A stretch of 64,000 nt of DNA from Pseudogulbenkiania ferrooxidans 2002 (GCF_000174355.1 NZ_ACIS01000003.1:62001-126000); one strand, 5' to 3'. Counted from the first letter of the stretch, positions 37,603-51,656 are shown. Program-made: numbers and translations. The notes: generated from the letters alone by a model not told the origin.

Positions 37603-38580
37603 ATGAAAGCCCCTGTACGCGTTGCCGTGACCGGTGCAGCCGGCCAGATTGGTTATAGCCTGCTGTTCCGCATTGCCAGCGGTGAAATGCTCGGTAAAGA
37701 CCAGCCCGTCATCCTGCAACTTCTGGACCTGCCGCAGGCCCAGACCGCCGTCAAAGGCGTGATGATGGAACTGGAAGACTGCGCCTTCCCGCTGCTGGCC
37801 GGCATGATCGCCACCGACGACCCGAACGTGGCTTTCAAGGACGCCCAGGTTGCCCTGCTGGTCGGCGCCCGTCCGCGCAGCAAAGGCATGGAACGCAAGG
37901 ACCTGCTGGAAGCCAACGGCGCCATCTTCACCGTTCAGGGCAAGGCACTGAACGATCATGCCGACCGCAACGTAAAAGTGCTGGTCGTCGGCAACCCGGC
38001 CAACACCAACGCCTACATCGCCATGAAGAGCGCTCCGGACCTCGATCCGAAAAACTTCACCGCCATGTTGCGCCTTGACCACAACCGCGCCCTGTCGCAG
38101 CTCGCGGCCAAGACCGGTACCGCCGTCTCCGACATCGAGCACATGCTGGTCTGGGGCAACCACTCCCCGACCATGTACGCCGACTACCGCTTCGCCACCG
38201 TGAACGGCGAATCGCTCAAGGCCAAGATCAACGACGAAGCCTGGAACCGCGATGTGTTCCTGCCGACCGTGGGCAAGCGCGGCGCCGCCATCATCGAAGC
38301 ACGCGGCCTGTCGTCGGCCGCCTCGGCTGCCAACGCCGCCATCGACCACATCCATGACTGGGTGCTGGGCACCAACGGCAAGTGGGTAACCATGGGCATC
38401 CCGTCCGACGGCTCCTACGGCATTCCGGAAGGCGTCATGTACGGCTTCCCGGTTGTGTGCGAAAATGGCGAATACACGATTGTTCAAGGCCTTGAGATCG
38501 ACGAGTTCAGCCGCGAACGCATGAACCTGACCCTGGCCGAACTGGAAGAAGAGCGCGCGGGCGTTGCCCATCTGCTCTGA
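37603..38580 (+). CDS. mdh: Malate dehydrogenase
   Basis: NAD-dependent malate to oxaloacetate. 325 residues from the ATG at 37603 with AAGGAG upstream; the longer frame to 37471 is leader. Motifs are [51 protein letters not shown] and the catalytic His in [13 protein letters not shown]. This is the LDH-like, cytosolic eukaryote-type form common in betaproteobacteria. Confidence 0.97.
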   Translation: MKAPVRVAVTGAAGQIGYSLLFRIASGEMLGKDQPVILQLLDLPQAQTAVKGVMMELEDCAFPLLAGMIATDDPNVAFKDAQVALLVGARPRSKGMERKDLLEANGAIFTVQGKALNDHADRNVKVLVVGNPANTNAYIAMKSAPDLDPKNFTAMLRLDHNRALSQLAAKTGTAVSDIEHMLVWGNHSPTMYADYRFATVNGESLKAKINDEAWNRDVFLPTVGKRGAAIIEARGLSSAASAANAAIDHIHDWVLGTNGKWVTMGIPSDGSYGIPEGVMYGFPVVCENGEYTIVQGLEIDEFSRERMNLTLAELEEERAGVAHLL

Positions 38581-38601
38581 TAGCATTAGCCCGGTTCATG
38601 C

Positions 38602-38628
38602 AAAAGCGCACCGCGAGGTGCGCTTTTT
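38602..38628 (+). terminator. Terminator after mdh
   Basis: AAAAGCGCACC, tetraloop GCGA, GGTGCGCTTTT: a perfect 11-base-pair stem with T run. Confidence 0.95.
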
Positions 38629-38686
38629 GTCTTTGATCGGGCCTGCATTTTCTGTTTTTACGTATAGCGAATTGGGAGTTGTTGAG

Positions 38687-39794
38687 ATGATCGAAGTCGA
38701 AGTTCTGAACCAGATCGACGCCAAGATTGCAGATCTGGCGAGCCGTGCCACCGCCATTCGGGGGTATCTTTGACTACGACGGCAAATGTGACCGTCTGGA
38801 AGAAGTCGTCCGTCTGACCGAAGACCCCGACGTCTGGAACGACCCCAAGCGCGCCCAGGATCTAGGCCGCGAACGCAAGCAACTGGAAGACGTGGTGCTG
38901 GTCATCGACCGCATCAGCGGCGCAGTCAACGACAGCCGCGATCTGTTCGACATGGCGCGCGAAGAAAACGACGCCGACACCATTCTCGCGGTGCAGGACG
39001 ACCTGGCCGAGGCAGAGGCCAAATTGGCCCAGCTCGAATTCCGCCGCATGTTCCACGATCCGATGGACCCGAACAACTGCTTCCTGGACATCCAGGCCGG
39101 CGCCGGCGGCACCGAGGCACAAGACTGGGCCGGCATGCTGCTGCGCATGTACACCCGCTACGCCGAGCGCAAAGGCTTCAGGGTCGAAATCCTGGAAGAA
39201 TCCGAGGGCGAAGTGGCCGGCATCACCAGCGCCACGCTGAAGATCAGTGGCGAATACGCCTACGGCCTGCTGCGCACCGAAGTCGGCGTGCATCGCCTGG
39301 TACGCGTCTCGCCGTTCGACTCCAACGCCCGCCGCCATACCTCGTTCTCCTCGGTATTCGTCTACCCGGAAGTGGACGACTCGTTCGTGATCGAGATCAA
39401 CCCGGCCGACCTGCGCGTGGACACCTACCGCGCCTCCGGCGCCGGCGGCCAGCACATCAACAAGACCGACTCGGCGGTGCGCATCACGCACAACCCGACC
39501 GGCATCGTGGTGCAGTGCCAGAACGACCGTTCTCAACACCGCAACCGCGACGAAGCGATGCAGATGCTGCGCGCCAAGCTCTACGAACTGGAGCTGAAAA
39601 AGCGCAACGAAGCCAAGCAGGCGCTGGAAGACACCAAGACCGACGTGGGCTGGGGCCACCAGATCCGCTCCTACGTCTTCGACCAGTCGCGCATCAAGGA
39701 TCTGCGCACCAGCTACGAGGTCGGCAACATCAAGTCCGTGATGGACGGCGACCTCGACGGCTTCATCGAAGAAAGCCTCAAGCAGGGCGTCTAA
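38687..39794 (+). CDS. prfB: Peptide chain release factor 2, programmed +1 frameshift
   Basis: Recognises UGA and UAA stops. The ATG at 38687 opens a 28-codon frame ending ...RGYL at an in-frame TGA (38771-38773). The site CTTTGAC with an upstream GGGGG anti-ribosomal element is the classic RF2 autoregulatory +1 shift. After the shift the protein continues [13 protein letters not shown] to 39794, about 368 residues in all. SPF (stop recognition, RVSPFDSN) and GGQ (peptide release, SGAGGQHIN) are present. Low RF2 favours shifting and so raises RF2. Confidence 0.97.
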
Positions 39795-39861
39795 GCCCGC
39801 CTTGCTGACGGGGCGGAACCGCACCCTCCGCCCCAGATAAAAGATTGCCATTGGAGTCACT

Positions 39862-41364
39862 ATGTCAGAACACGAACAAACTGCCCCCGCCCTCGATGAA
39901 AACCAGATCATGGCGGAACGCCGCCAGAAGCTGAAGGCCATCCGCGAACAGGGCGTCGCCTTCCCCAACGACTTCCGCCGTAGCCACATGGCGCGCCAAC
40001 TACACGATGCGCACGACGATAAGGAGCGCGAACAGCTGGAAGGCGAACAGATCGAGGTGGCGGTGGTCGGCCGGATGATGCTCAAGCGCGTCATGGGCAA
40101 GGCCAGCTTCGCCACGCTGCAGGACGGCAGCGGCCGCATCCAGATCTTCGTATCGAACGACAAGACCGGCCTCGAGCAGCATGACCAGTTCAAGCACTGG
40201 GACATGGGCGACATCGTGGCGGCCCGCGGCACGCTGTTCAAGACCAAGACCGGCGAACTGACCGTGCAGGCCAACGAAGTGCGCCTGCTGTCAAAGAGCA
40301 TCCGCCCGCTGCCGGAGAAATTCCACGGTCTGACCGACCAGGAACAGAAGTACCGCCAGCGTTACCTCGACCTGATCATGAACGAGCAGTCGCGTGACGT
40401 GTTCACCAAGCGCTCGCAGATCGTCCAGGGCATCCGCTCCTACATGGTGGACGAAGGCTACCTGGAAGTCGAAACGCCGATGATGCACCCGATTCCGGGC
40501 GGTGCCACGGCCAAGCCGTTCGTCACGCACCACAACGCGCTCGACATGCCGCTCTACCTGCGCATCGCCCCCGAGCTGTACCTGAAACGCCTGGTAGTCG
40601 GCGGCCTGGAACGCGTGTTCGAGATCAACCGCAACTTCCGCAATGAAGGGATGAGCACGCGTCACAACCCCGAATTCACCATGATGGAGTTCTACGAGGC
40701 CTACTCGGACTACCAGCGCATGATGGAAATGACCGAGGGCGTGATCCAGAAGCTGGCGAAGGACATTCTCGGCACGCTGCACATCCAGTACCAGGGCAAG
40801 ACGGTCGACCTGTCGAAATTCGAACGCCTGACCATCGTCGGCGCCATCAAGAAGTACAACCCGCACTACAGTGACGAGCAACTCCACGACCGCGCCTGGC
40901 TGAAGGAAGAGATCGCCCGCCTCGGCGGCAAGCCGGTACTGACCGACGGCATCGGCGGCCTGCAGCTGTCGCTGTTCGAAGAATGCGCCGAGAGCCAGCT
41001 ATGGAATCCGACCTTCATCGTCGACTACCCGGTGGAAGTGTCGCCGCTGGCGCGCGGTTCGGACAAGCATGCCGGTATCACCGAGCGTTTTGAGCTGTTC
41101 GTGGTCGGCCGCGAGCTGGCCAACGGCTACTCGGAGTTGAATGATCCGGAAGACCAGGCCGCCCGTTTCCTGGCCCAGGTTCAGCAGAAGGACGCCGGTG
41201 ACGACGAGGCGATGCACTACGACGCCGACTACATCCGCGCACTGGAATTCGGCTTGCCACCGACAGGTGGCTGCGGCATCGGCATCGACCGCCTGGTAAT
41301 GCTGCTGACCGATAGCCCATCGATCCGCGATGTCATCCTGTTCCCGCAGATGCGTGCGGAGTAA
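39862..41364 (+). CDS. lysS: Lysyl-tRNA synthetase (class II)
   Basis: 500 residues. N-terminal OB fold (~60-150) binds the anticodon; the class II core has motif 2 in [21 protein letters not shown] and motif 3 in [16 protein letters not shown]. It follows prfB at 67 bases, the prfB-lysS order also seen in E. coli. Confidence 0.97.
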   Translation: MSEHEQTAPALDENQIMAERRQKLKAIREQGVAFPNDFRRSHMARQLHDAHDDKEREQLEGEQIEVAVVGRMMLKRVMGKASFATLQDGSGRIQIFVSNDKTGLEQHDQFKHWDMGDIVAARGTLFKTKTGELTVQANEVRLLSKSIRPLPEKFHGLTDQEQKYRQRYLDLIMNEQSRDVFTKRSQIVQGIRSYMVDEGYLEVETPMMHPIPGGATAKPFVTHHNALDMPLYLRIAPELYLKRLVVGGLERVFEINRNFRNEGMSTRHNPEFTMMEFYEAYSDYQRMMEMTEGVIQKLAKDILGTLHIQYQGKTVDLSKFERLTIVGAIKKYNPHYSDEQLHDRAWLKEEIARLGGKPVLTDGIGGLQLSLFEECAESQLWNPTFIVDYPVEVSPLARGSDKHAGITERFELFVVGRELANGYSELNDPEDQAARFLAQVQQKDAGDDEAMHYDADYIRALEFGLPPTGGCGIGIDRLVMLLTDSPSIRDVILFPQMRAE

Positions 41365-41411
41365 AGACCGGAAAAGTACGAGAACTGTTGTAGGTTTGCA
41401 GAGTTGATGCA

Positions 41412-41436
41412 AATTTTCAGCGGATAGCTGAAAAAT
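41412..41436. other. AT-rich hairpin after lysS
   Basis: ATTTTCAGC, loop, GCTGAAAAAT with one unpaired A. Confidence 0.4.
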
Positions 41437-41456
41437 CCCGATGTCGGAAGAGTAAG

Positions 41457-41484
41457 GCCCAGCCAGACATGGCTGGGCTTTTTT
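41457..41484 (+). terminator. Terminator after lysS
   Basis: GCCCAGCCA, loop GACA, TGGCTGGGC then a run of six T. Confidence 0.94.
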
Positions 41485-41538
41485 GTTTTTAAGTGCGTCA
41501 CGGCTGGGTTTTTATCCGGTTACCCGGAGCCCATGAAT

Positions 41539-41572
41539 AAAAAAAGTTGGCCGAAGACACGCTTCGGCCAAC
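41539..41572 (-). terminator. Inverted pair of TTGGCCGAA repeats forming the terminator of the GGDEF/EAL gene
   Basis: GTTGGCCGAAG, loop ACACG, CTTCGGCCAAC: an 11-base-pair stem from two repeat copies (41547-41555 and 41563-41571). On the minus strand it is followed by seven T, making a complete intrinsic terminator 29 bases past the stop. Confidence 0.9.
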
Positions 41573-41600
41573 CTTGGCAACCAACTGCAGAGCCGCCCTA

Positions 41601-44447
41601 TCAGGCGCTGGAGGTGAGTCGCTCCGGCAGCAGGACGCCCTTCTCCAGCAGCCTCTCGAACTCCTTGGCCGGGACTGGTTTCGCCAGCAGGTAACCCTGG
41701 GCGGCATGGCAGCCCTCGCGGTCGAGGAACTTCCATTGTTCGATGGTTTCCACCCCCTCCGCAATCACCGTCATGTTGAGGTTCTTGGCCATGTTGATGA
41801 TGGCGCGGGCAATGGCCGAATCGTCCGCATCCATCGGAATGTCACGCACGAAGGAACGGTCGATCTTCAGCTTGTCCGCCTTGAAACGCTTAAGGTAGGA
41901 CAGACTGGAGTAGCCAGTACCAAAGTCGTCGATGGAAAGCTGCAGCCCCATGCTCTTGATGCGGTCGATGGTATGGATGGTGGTTTCGACATCGTCCATG
42001 ATCACGCTCTCGGTCACCTCGACGTCCAGATCGCTACCCACCAGCCCGTGCGCCGATAGTGCCCGCTGCAGGTGTACGGCCAGGTCCTGCTGCCTGAACT
42101 GCAGCGTGGACAGGTTGACCGCCAGCGAGATGCGCGGCAGTCCCTGGCGGCGCCACTGCGCCAGCTGACGGCAGGCCTCCTGGATCACCCAGTTGCCGAT
42201 CTGGACGATGAAGCCCCGCTCCTCGGCGACCTCGATGAAGCGTACCGGCCCCAGCAGGCCCAGCTCGGGGTGCTGCCAGCGAATCAACGCCTCGGCACCG
42301 ATGATTTCCCCCGTCTTCAGGTCGACCTGCGGCTGGTAGTGCAACACGAACTCGTCGCGATCCAGCGCGTAGCGCAGCTGGCTCTCGATCTCGAGGATTT
42401 CCCGAGCCCGTGCATTGAGGTCGGCCGTGTAGAACTTGTAGCTGTTGCGACCGGCCGATTTGGCGTGGTACATCGCGGCATCAGCGTTGCGCACCAAGGT
42501 CTCGAAGTCACGGCCATCGTCCGGGAACACACTGATACCGATCGACGGCGTGATCGAGATCGAGTGGTTGAACAGTTCGACCGGCGGCTCAAGCACCTCG
42601 CGGATACGCTCGGCGGCCAGTGCCGCGCTACCCGGATCGGCGATCAGCGGCAGCAACACGATGAACTCGTCGCCGCCCTGGCGTGCCACCACTTCACCCG
42701 TCAGCAAGGTCGAGCGGATACGCTCTGCCAGCACCTGCAGCAAGGCGTCGCCCGCCGAATGGCCGAGCGACTCGTTGATGGTCTTGAAACGATCGAGGTC
42801 GAGCAGCAGCAGGGCCAGCCGCTCGTTGTCGCGCGTGGCGTTCTGGATCGCCAGCTCGACCCGATCCTGGATATGCGCGCGGTTGGGCAAGCCGGTCAGC
42901 ACGTCGAAATGCGCCAGGAACTGGATGCGCTCGTCGGCGGCCTTGCGCTCGGACAGGTCGCTGAAAATCGCCACGTAATGGGTGATTTCGCCCACCGCAT
43001 TGCGCACGGCGCTGATTGCCAGCCACTCAGGGTAGACCTCGCCGTTCTTGCGGCGATTCCAAAGCTCGCCCTGCCAGGAACCATGCTCGTTGATGGCACT
43101 CCACATCGCTTCGTAGAAGGTCTCGTCGTGACGGCCGGAAGACAGCATGTCCGGCTTCTGCCCCAGCACTTCCTGCTGGCCGAAGCCGGTGATCTGGCTG
43201 AACGCCCTGTTGACGCTGCGGATGCGCTTGTCCGCGTCGGTGATCATGATGCCCTCGACGGTGTTCTCGAACACCTTGGCCGCTAGCTGCATGCGCTCTT
43301 CGGCCACGCGCTTTTCGGAGATGTCGCGCACCATGCGCCATACCGCGTTGATGCGGCCGAAGGAATCCCGCATCGCCACGGTCTTGACGCTGACCGGCAC
43401 CACGTTGCCGAAGCGGTTGATGTAGCTGGCCTCGAATTCATCGCAATAGCCGAAGCGCAGCACCTTGTTGTCGAGGTTGAAGCGCTCCATCCCCTCGCTC
43501 TCCGGCGCGATCAGCGACCAGAAGTTCTGCAGCTTGAGTTGGTCAAGGCTGTAGCACATCAGGTTGAGGAAAGCCGGGTTGGCATCGATCACCTGGCCGT
43601 CGAGCGAGCTGATCACGATGCCGTCTAGATTGGACCAAAACAGCTCGCGGTACTTGTTCTCGGAACGGCGCAAGGCATCCTCCACCTCACGCCTCCGGGC
43701 GATGTCCGACTCCAGCGCCAGGGTCTTGGCGCGCAATTCGTCGATCAGGCGCTTGAGTTCGGCTCGCGTCCACTCGAGGTGGCGCCCCAGCCGGCCGATC
43801 TCATCCTTGCGCTCCCAGAGAAAGGGGGTGTCGAGGTGCAATTCGGCCAGATGCGTCGCCTGCTCGGTCAGGGTGCGCATCGGCTTGAGGAAACGGGAAT
43901 GCAGAATGCCGACGATCAGCAGAATGGACAGCCCCAGCTGGGCGAACAGGATCATCAACAGGTTCTTGAGCTGATTGCTCTGGGCGATGGTCAGGTGCTC
44001 AGTATCGAACTCGATGGTGACCTGGCCGATTTCCTCGCCACGGTAGATGACCGGTTTCTGGACGAAGGAGACGCCGCCGATGCGGCGCTCGCTACGCAGC
44101 GCGTAGAGGAAAACGGTGTTGGACTGGGTATCGGTCACCCGCACCGAAATGACGCGGCTGTCCTCCATCACCGAGGCGATCAGCGGACTACCGGCCTGTC
44201 GGCTGAGGTTCCACAGCGGCTCCTGCATGCCCAGCGCAACGATGTCGAGCAGACGGCGCTGATCGGTTTCCAGCTGCGCCACCATGTTGTCGCGCTGCAG
44301 ACCGAACCCCAGCACGGTGATGATGGACGCAGGAATCAGCAGACCAAGAATAACGGCAACAAGCACCACCACCCGCAGCGAAAAGCGCGAAGCCACGGTC
44401 TGGTTAACGGCTGACTGGCGCGACGATGTCATGTTTTTCTGGTCCAT
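41601..44447 (-). CDS. Membrane GGDEF/EAL protein with HAMP and two PAS domains
   Basis: About 948 residues. Order: membrane helix (~25-47), periplasmic sensor region, second helix (~160-185), HAMP (~186-240), PAS (~270-385), PAS (~395-510), GGDEF (~525-680) and EAL (~695-945). The cyclase motif is intact (RQGGDEFIVLL) and so is the phosphodiesterase motif (AEALIRW with later DDFGTGYSSLSYL), so both activities are possible; net direction on cyclic di-GMP cannot be told. The start is uncertain: ATG at 44447 is chosen, TTG at 44456 and ATG at 44432 are alternatives with no strong ribosome site. Confidence 0.92.
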   Translation of the reverse strand: MDQKNMTSSRQSAVNQTVASRFSLRVVVLVAVILGLLIPASIITVLGFGLQRDNMVAQLETDQRRLLDIVALGMQEPLWNLSRQAGSPLIASVMEDSRVISVRVTDTQSNTVFLYALRSERRIGGVSFVQKPVIYRGEEIGQVTIEFDTEHLTIAQSNQLKNLLMILFAQLGLSILLIVGILHSRFLKPMRTLTEQATHLAELHLDTPFLWERKDEIGRLGRHLEWTRAELKRLIDELRAKTLALESDIARRREVEDALRRSENKYRELFWSNLDGIVISSLDGQVIDANPAFLNLMCYSLDQLKLQNFWSLIAPESEGMERFNLDNKVLRFGYCDEFEASYINRFGNVVPVSVKTVAMRDSFGRINAVWRMVRDISEKRVAEERMQLAAKVFENTVEGIMITDADKRIRSVNRAFSQITGFGQQEVLGQKPDMLSSGRHDETFYEAMWSAINEHGSWQGELWNRRKNGEVYPEWLAISAVRNAVGEITHYVAIFSDLSERKAADERIQFLAHFDVLTGLPNRAHIQDRVELAIQNATRDNERLALLLLDLDRFKTINESLGHSAGDALLQVLAERIRSTLLTGEVVARQGGDEFIVLLPLIADPGSAALAAERIREVLEPPVELFNHSISITPSIGISVFPDDGRDFETLVRNADAAMYHAKSAGRNSYKFYTADLNARAREILEIESQLRYALDRDEFVLHYQPQVDLKTGEIIGAEALIRWQHPELGLLGPVRFIEVAEERGFIVQIGNWVIQEACRQLAQWRRQGLPRISLAVNLSTLQFRQQDLAVHLQRALSAHGLVGSDLDVEVTESVIMDDVETTIHTIDRIKSMGLQLSIDDFGTGYSSLSYLKRFKADKLKIDRSFVRDIPMDADDSAIARAIINMAKNLNMTVIAEGVETIEQWKFLDREGCHAAQGYLLAKPVPAKEFERLLEKGVLLPERLTSSA

Positions 44448-44601
44448 CAAGCTCAAGCGGGGTCAGATCCCGGTATTTAATAGTTATCGACACGTTTACC
44501 TAATTCGAGAGGGAGTATACCCCTACCCGTCGATTGCCTTGCCTGTTTCACGCGCCTACAATCCGCAGAACTTATACCAAGGATAGGCAGTTCGAGCAAA
44601 G

Positions 44602-45921
44602 ATGACACGACCACAGTATGACATGACGGTCAGCGCGCGCTGGATGATCACCGTCGAACGCGACGGCGAAGTGCTTGAAAATCATGCCATAGCCATCAAG
44701 AATGGCAGAATCGAGGCAATAATACCAGCCAACCAATTGACGGCGATTTCTGCGACACAACACGTCGATCTGCCGCACCATGTGCTGATGCCGGGCCTGA
44801 TCAATCTGCACGGCCACTCGGCCATGACGCTGTTGCGCGGCCTGGCCGACGACAAGGCCCTGATGGACTGGCTGAACAACCATATCTGGCCGGCCGAGGG
44901 CAAGCATGTGCACGATGACTTCGTGTTCGACGGCGCACTGATCGCGATGGCGGAAATGATCCGGGGCGGCACCACCACCATCAACGACATGTATTTCTAT
45001 CATGCCGCCATGGCCCGCGCCGGGCTAGCGTCCGGCATGCGCACCTTCGTCGGCTGCTCCATCCTGGAGTTCCCGACCAATTACGGCGCCAACGCCGACG
45101 ATTACATCAGTAAAAGCCTGGCCGAGCGCCGCGAATTCCTGGGCGAGGAGCTGGTCACCTTCACCCTCGCGCCGCACGCCCCCTATACCGTTTCCGACGA
45201 CACCTTCCGCAAGGTCGCGATGCTGGCCGAGCAGGAAGACATGCTGATCCACTGCCACATCCATGAAACGGCCGACGAAGTCGAGGGTAGCCTCAAGGAA
45301 CGCCAGCAACGCCCTCTGGCGCGCCTGAAGGAGCTCGGTCTATTGTCTCCGCGTTTGATCGCCGCGCACATGGTGCACCTCAACGACGAGGAAATCGAGC
45401 TGGTGGCACGCCATGGCGTCTCGGTCGCCCACAACCCGGCCTCCAACATGAAGCTCGCCTCCGGCATCGCCCCGGTGAAGAAGATGCTGGATGCCGGCGT
45501 GACCGTCGGCATCGGCACCGATGGCGCGGCCTCCAACAACAAGCTCGACATGCTGGCCGACACCCGCCTGACCGCGCTGCTGGCCAAGGTGGGCACGCTC
45601 GACCCGACCGCCGTCCCCGCCGCCACCGCCATCCGCATGGCCACCCTCAACGGCGCCAAGGCGCTCGGCATCGACGACAAGGTCGGCAGCATCGCGATCG
45701 GCAAGCAGGCCGACCTGATCGCCCTCGACCTGTCCGCCATCGAGACCGCCCCGACATTCGACCCCATCTCGCACGTGGTCTATGCCGTCGGCCGCGAACA
45801 GGTGACGCACACCTGGGTCAAGGGCGAGACGCTGTTGAACAACCGCGTTCTGACCACGCTGGACGAAGCCGCCCTGATGACCAAGGCCGCCGACTGGCGC
45901 AACCGTATCCTGGCAAGGTAA
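44602..45921 (+). CDS. mtaD: Methylthioadenosine/S-adenosylhomocysteine deaminase-type amidohydrolase
   Basis: 439-residue metal-dependent amidohydrolase of the TRZ/ATZ group. Metal ligands are visible in [32 protein letters not shown] and GTDGAASNN. The family includes MtaD (deaminates 5'-methylthioadenosine and S-adenosylhomocysteine). The neighbour ubiG, a SAM-dependent methyltransferase five bases downstream, fits recycling of SAM by-products, though exact substrate preference is inferred. Confidence 0.87.
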   Translation: MTRPQYDMTVSARWMITVERDGEVLENHAIAIKNGRIEAIIPANQLTAISATQHVDLPHHVLMPGLINLHGHSAMTLLRGLADDKALMDWLNNHIWPAEGKHVHDDFVFDGALIAMAEMIRGGTTTINDMYFYHAAMARAGLASGMRTFVGCSILEFPTNYGANADDYISKSLAERREFLGEELVTFTLAPHAPYTVSDDTFRKVAMLAEQEDMLIHCHIHETADEVEGSLKERQQRPLARLKELGLLSPRLIAAHMVHLNDEEIELVARHGVSVAHNPASNMKLASGIAPVKKMLDAGVTVGIGTDGAASNNKLDMLADTRLTALLAKVGTLDPTAVPAATAIRMATLNGAKALGIDDKVGSIAIGKQADLIALDLSAIETAPTFDPISHVVYAVGREQVTHTWVKGETLLNNRVLTTLDEAALMTKAADWRNRILAR

Positions 45922-45926
45922 AGCAG

Positions 45927-46628
45927 ATGAGTAATGTCGACGAACTGGAACTGGACAAATTCAGCCAGCTGGCCCACAAGTGGTGGGACAAGGAAAGCGA
46001 ATTCAAGCCGTTGCACGAGATCAATCCGCTCAGGCTCGGTTACATAGACGACCGCGCCGGACTCGCCGGCAAGACGGTGCTCGACGTCGGCTGTGGCGGC
46101 GGCATTCTGGCCGAAAGCATGGCACTGAAAGGCGCCAACGTCACCGGCATCGACCTCGCCAAGAAGTCGTTGAAGGTTGCCCAGCTGCACAGTCTCGAGT
46201 CCGGCGTCAGCGTCGACTACCGCTGCGTGGCAGTGGAAACGTTGGCCGAAGAACTGCCCGGTCACTTCGACGTGGTGACCTGCATGGAAATGCTGGAGCA
46301 TGTGCCGGATCCGGAGAGCGTGGTGCGCAGCTGCTCGCGCCTGGTCAAACCGGGAGGCTGGGTGTTTTTTTCCACCCTCAACCGCAACGCCAAGTCCTAC
46401 CTGCTGGCCGTTCTGGCTGCGGAGTACGTTCTCGGCATGCTACCGCGCGGCACCCACGAATACGGCCGCTTCATCAAGCCGTCGGAGCTCGGCCGCATCG
46501 CCCGCCATGCGGGACTCGAGCTCGAGGATATCTCCGGCATGAGCTATAACCCGCTGACCCGCACCTACGTGCTGGGCAACGACACCGGCGTCAACTACCT
46601 GATCGCCACCCGCCGTCCGCTCGCCTGA
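45927..46628 (+). CDS. ubiG: Ubiquinone biosynthesis O-methyltransferase
   Basis: 233-residue SAM methyltransferase doing both O-methylations of ubiquinone synthesis. Motif I is [16 protein letters not shown]; the N-terminal [25 protein letters not shown] is the UbiG signature. Carries one internal TTGGCCGAA repeat. Confidence 0.96.
   Translation: MSNVDELELDKFSQLAHKWWDKESEFKPLHEINPLRLGYIDDRAGLAGKTVLDVGCGGGILAESMALKGANVTGIDLAKKSLKVAQLHSLESGVSVDYRCVAVETLAEELPGHFDVVTCMEMLEHVPDPESVVRSCSRLVKPGGWVFFSTLNRNAKSYLLAVLAAEYVLGMLPRGTHEYGRFIKPSELGRIARHAGLELEDISGMSYNPLTRTYVLGNDTGVNYLIATRRPLA
46242..46250 (+). repeat. TTGGCCGAA repeat copy inside ubiG
   Basis: Form CGTTGGCCGAAG, read as Thr-Leu-Ala-Glu-Glu. 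Confidence 0.7.
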
Positions 46629-46634
46629 CGCGAC

Positions 46635-46671
46635 AAGGCCGCCCTCCCCCCACACGGGTAGCGGCGGCCTT
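46635..46671 (+). terminator. Hairpin after ubiG
   Basis: AAGGCCGCC, 19-base loop, GGCGGCCTT; no T tract. Confidence 0.45.
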
Positions 46672-46686
46672 GGTAAACAACCGACA

Positions 46687-46721
46687 ACAAAAAACCCTTC
46701 GCCGTGCACCAGCGAAGGGTT
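46687..46721 (-). terminator. Terminator of rpmBG
   Basis: AACCCTTCGC, loop, GCGAAGGGTT followed on the minus strand by a six-T run. Confidence 0.93.
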
Positions 46722-46743
46722 CTTTATCAAGAAGACCAGCCGA

Positions 46744-46899
46744 TTACTTCAGCTTGGTTTCTTTGTAGGTCACGTGTTTACGTGCAACGGGATCAAATTT
46801 CTTGATCTCCATCTTTTCCGGCATCGTGCGCTTGTTCTTCGTAGTGGTGTAGAAGTGGCCAGTGCCGGCGGTGGATTCCAGTTTAATCTTATCGCGCAT
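46744..46899 (-). CDS. rpmG: 50S ribosomal protein L33
   Basis: 51-residue protein read from the ATG at 46899: [20 protein letters not shown] at the start and [13 protein letters not shown] at the end. It lacks the CxxC zinc ribbon, so it is the zinc-free form, as in E. coli. Partner of rpmB 34 bases upstream. Confidence 0.97.
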   Translation of the reverse strand: MRDKIKLESTAGTGHFYTTTKNKRTMPEKMEIKKFDPVARKHVTYKETKLK

Positions 46900-46933
46900 G
46901 GTATACCTCAGTCGCTATCTTGATGAGCTGCTA

Positions 46934-47167
46934 TCAGATCTCGCCGCGTGCGCGCAGATCGGCCAGGACAACTTCGATGCCCAGCTTGTCGATGGTACGC
47001 AGTGCAGCGTTGGATACGCGCAGACGCACCCAGCGGTTTTCGCTTTCTACCCAGAACTTGCGATATTGCAGGTTCGGCAGGAAACGACGTTTCGTCTTGT
47101 TGTTGGCGTGGGAAACATTGTTCCCGGTCATCGGACGCTTGCCGGTGACTTTGCAAACTCGCGCCAT
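46934..47167 (-). CDS. rpmB: 50S ribosomal protein L28
   Basis: 77 residues from the ATG at 47167: [20 protein letters not shown] with the C-terminal [20 protein letters not shown]. The longer frame to 47260 has no support. Zinc-free form. Typical rpmB-rpmG pair. Confidence 0.97.
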   Translation of the reverse strand: MARVCKVTGKRPMTGNNVSHANNKTKRRFLPNLQYRKFWVESENRWVRLRVSNAALRTIDKLGIEVVLADLRARGEI

Positions 47168-47365
47168 GGTTAAACTCCCAAAACCGGTAAAAGCTGGCTT
47201 TATAACATAGAAACAGGAAGATACGCAAGAAGAACCGTTGGCGCGGCACCTTGCTCTCATACCCAGAATGATTGCCTGGAATTATACCCGCATTCCACGG
47301 CGGCAGGCAGCAAAAATTGTCCGGCGCCACCTTGGCGGCACAACACCGCTTGCGCCACATGACGG

Positions 47366-49053
<1,688 letters not shown>

Positions 49054-49056
49054 ACG

Positions 49057-49908
49057 ATGCAACTGTGCGGATTTGAAGTCGGCCTCGACCAGCCGTTTTT
49101 CCTGATTGCCGGCACCTGCGTGATCGAGAGCGAGCAGATGGCGCTCGACACTGCCGGCCAGTTGAAGGAAATCACCAGCGCGCTGGGTATCCCGTTCATC
49201 TACAAGTCGAGCTACGACAAGGCCAACCGGTCGTCCGGCAAGTCGTTCCGTGGCCTCGGCATGGACGAAGGCCTGCGCATCCTGGCGGAGGTACGGCGCC
49301 AGATCGGCGTGCCGGTGCTGACCGATGTGCATACCGAAGCCGAGGTATCCCACGTGGCGGCCGTGGTCGACGTACTGCAGACACCGGCCTTCCTGGCGCG
49401 CCAGACTGACTTCATCCGTGCCGTGGCGCAAAGCGGCAAGCCGGTCAACATCAAGAAGGGCCAGTTCATGGCCCCTTCCGACATGAAGAACGTCATCGAC
49501 AAGGCACGCGACGCCGCGCGCGAGGCGGGCCTGTCCGAAGACCGCTTCATGGCCTGCGAACGCGGCGCCTCGTTCGGCTACAACAATCTGGTGTCTGACA
49601 TGCGCTCGCTTGCCATCATGCGCGAGACCGGCTGCCCGGTGGTATACGACGCGACCCACTCGGTGCAGCTGCCGGGCGGTCAGGGCACCGCCTCGGGAGG
49701 GCAGCGCGAGTTCGTGCCGGTGCTGGCGCGAGCCGCCGTCGCGGCCGGCATCGCCGGCATGTTCATGGAAACCCACCCCGACCCGAGCAAGGCACTGTCC
49801 GACGGCCCCAACGCCTGGCCGCTGGGCCGGATGCAGGAGCTGCTGGCCACGCTCAAGGGCATCGACGCGCTGGTCAAAGCAGGCCCGCTGCCAGAACAAT
49901 CACTGTAA
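49057..49908 (+). CDS. kdsA: KDO-8-phosphate synthase
   Basis: 283 residues; condenses arabinose-5-phosphate and PEP for the KDO sugar of lipopolysaccharide. Marks are [36 protein letters not shown] and the C-terminal [17 protein letters not shown]. It starts three bases after pyrG. Confidence 0.97.
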   Translation: MQLCGFEVGLDQPFFLIAGTCVIESEQMALDTAGQLKEITSALGIPFIYKSSYDKANRSSGKSFRGLGMDEGLRILAEVRRQIGVPVLTDVHTEAEVSHVAAVVDVLQTPAFLARQTDFIRAVAQSGKPVNIKKGQFMAPSDMKNVIDKARDAAREAGLSEDRFMACERGASFGYNNLVSDMRSLAIMRETGCPVVYDATHSVQLPGGQGTASGGQREFVPVLARAAVAAGIAGMFMETHPDPSKALSDGPNAWPLGRMQELLATLKGIDALVKAGPLPEQSL

Positions 49909-49922
49909 CCATTTGACTACAT

Positions 49923-49949
49923 TTCGGCCAACCATTACGGTTGGCCGAA
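49923..49949 (+). terminator. Inverted pair of TTGGCCGAA repeats after kdsA
   Basis: TTCGGCCAACC, loop ATTAC, GGTTGGCCGAA: an 11-base-pair stem from two copies facing the opposite way to the other two pairs. It begins 14 bases after the kdsA stop; downstream GCATTTGCTTG is weakly T-rich. Confidence 0.78.
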
Positions 49950-49961
49950 GCATTTGCTTGA

Positions 49962-51275
<1,314 letters not shown>

Positions 51276-51279
51276 TTGC

Positions 51280-51576
51280 ATGCGCTGGCTGACCCTGGTC
51301 CTGGTCGTCCTGATCACTACCCTGCAATGGCCGTTATGGTTCGGCAAGGGTAGCTGGCTCAGGGTCTGGCAGCTGGACAAACAACTTCAGGAACAGCGTG
51401 CGGTCAACCAGACCCTGATCGCACGCAATGCCGCCCTCGATGCCGAAGTGGGTGACCTCAAGCGGGGTACCGACGCCATCGAGGAGCGCGCGCGCAATGA
51501 GCTTGGCATGATCCGCCAAGGTGAGGTATTTTTCCAGTTGTTGGACCCGAACGGTAAATCGCCACCCCGAGAATGA
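51280..51576 (+). CDS. ftsB: Cell division protein FtsB
   Basis: 98-residue bitopic protein of the FtsQBL divisome complex. One membrane helix (residues 3-20), then a coiled coil ([19 protein letters not shown]) and the conserved [21 protein letters not shown]. It starts four bases after eno. Confidence 0.94.
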   Translation: MRWLTLVLVVLITTLQWPLWFGKGSWLRVWQLDKQLQEQRAVNQTLIARNAALDAEVGDLKRGTDAIEERARNELGMIRQGEVFFQLLDPNGKSPPRE

Positions 51577-51656
51577 CCGTGGCCGCCGGGCCCAACCTCA
51601 CGTATTCATGACCAACACCGATGATGGCTGGCGATAAAAGCTCCAGGATCTGGGCA

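Noticed and set aside
41601-44456. TTG start for the GGDEF/EAL protein at 44456
   Set aside because: An ATG lies three codons later and neither has a strong ribosome site; ATG is preferred.
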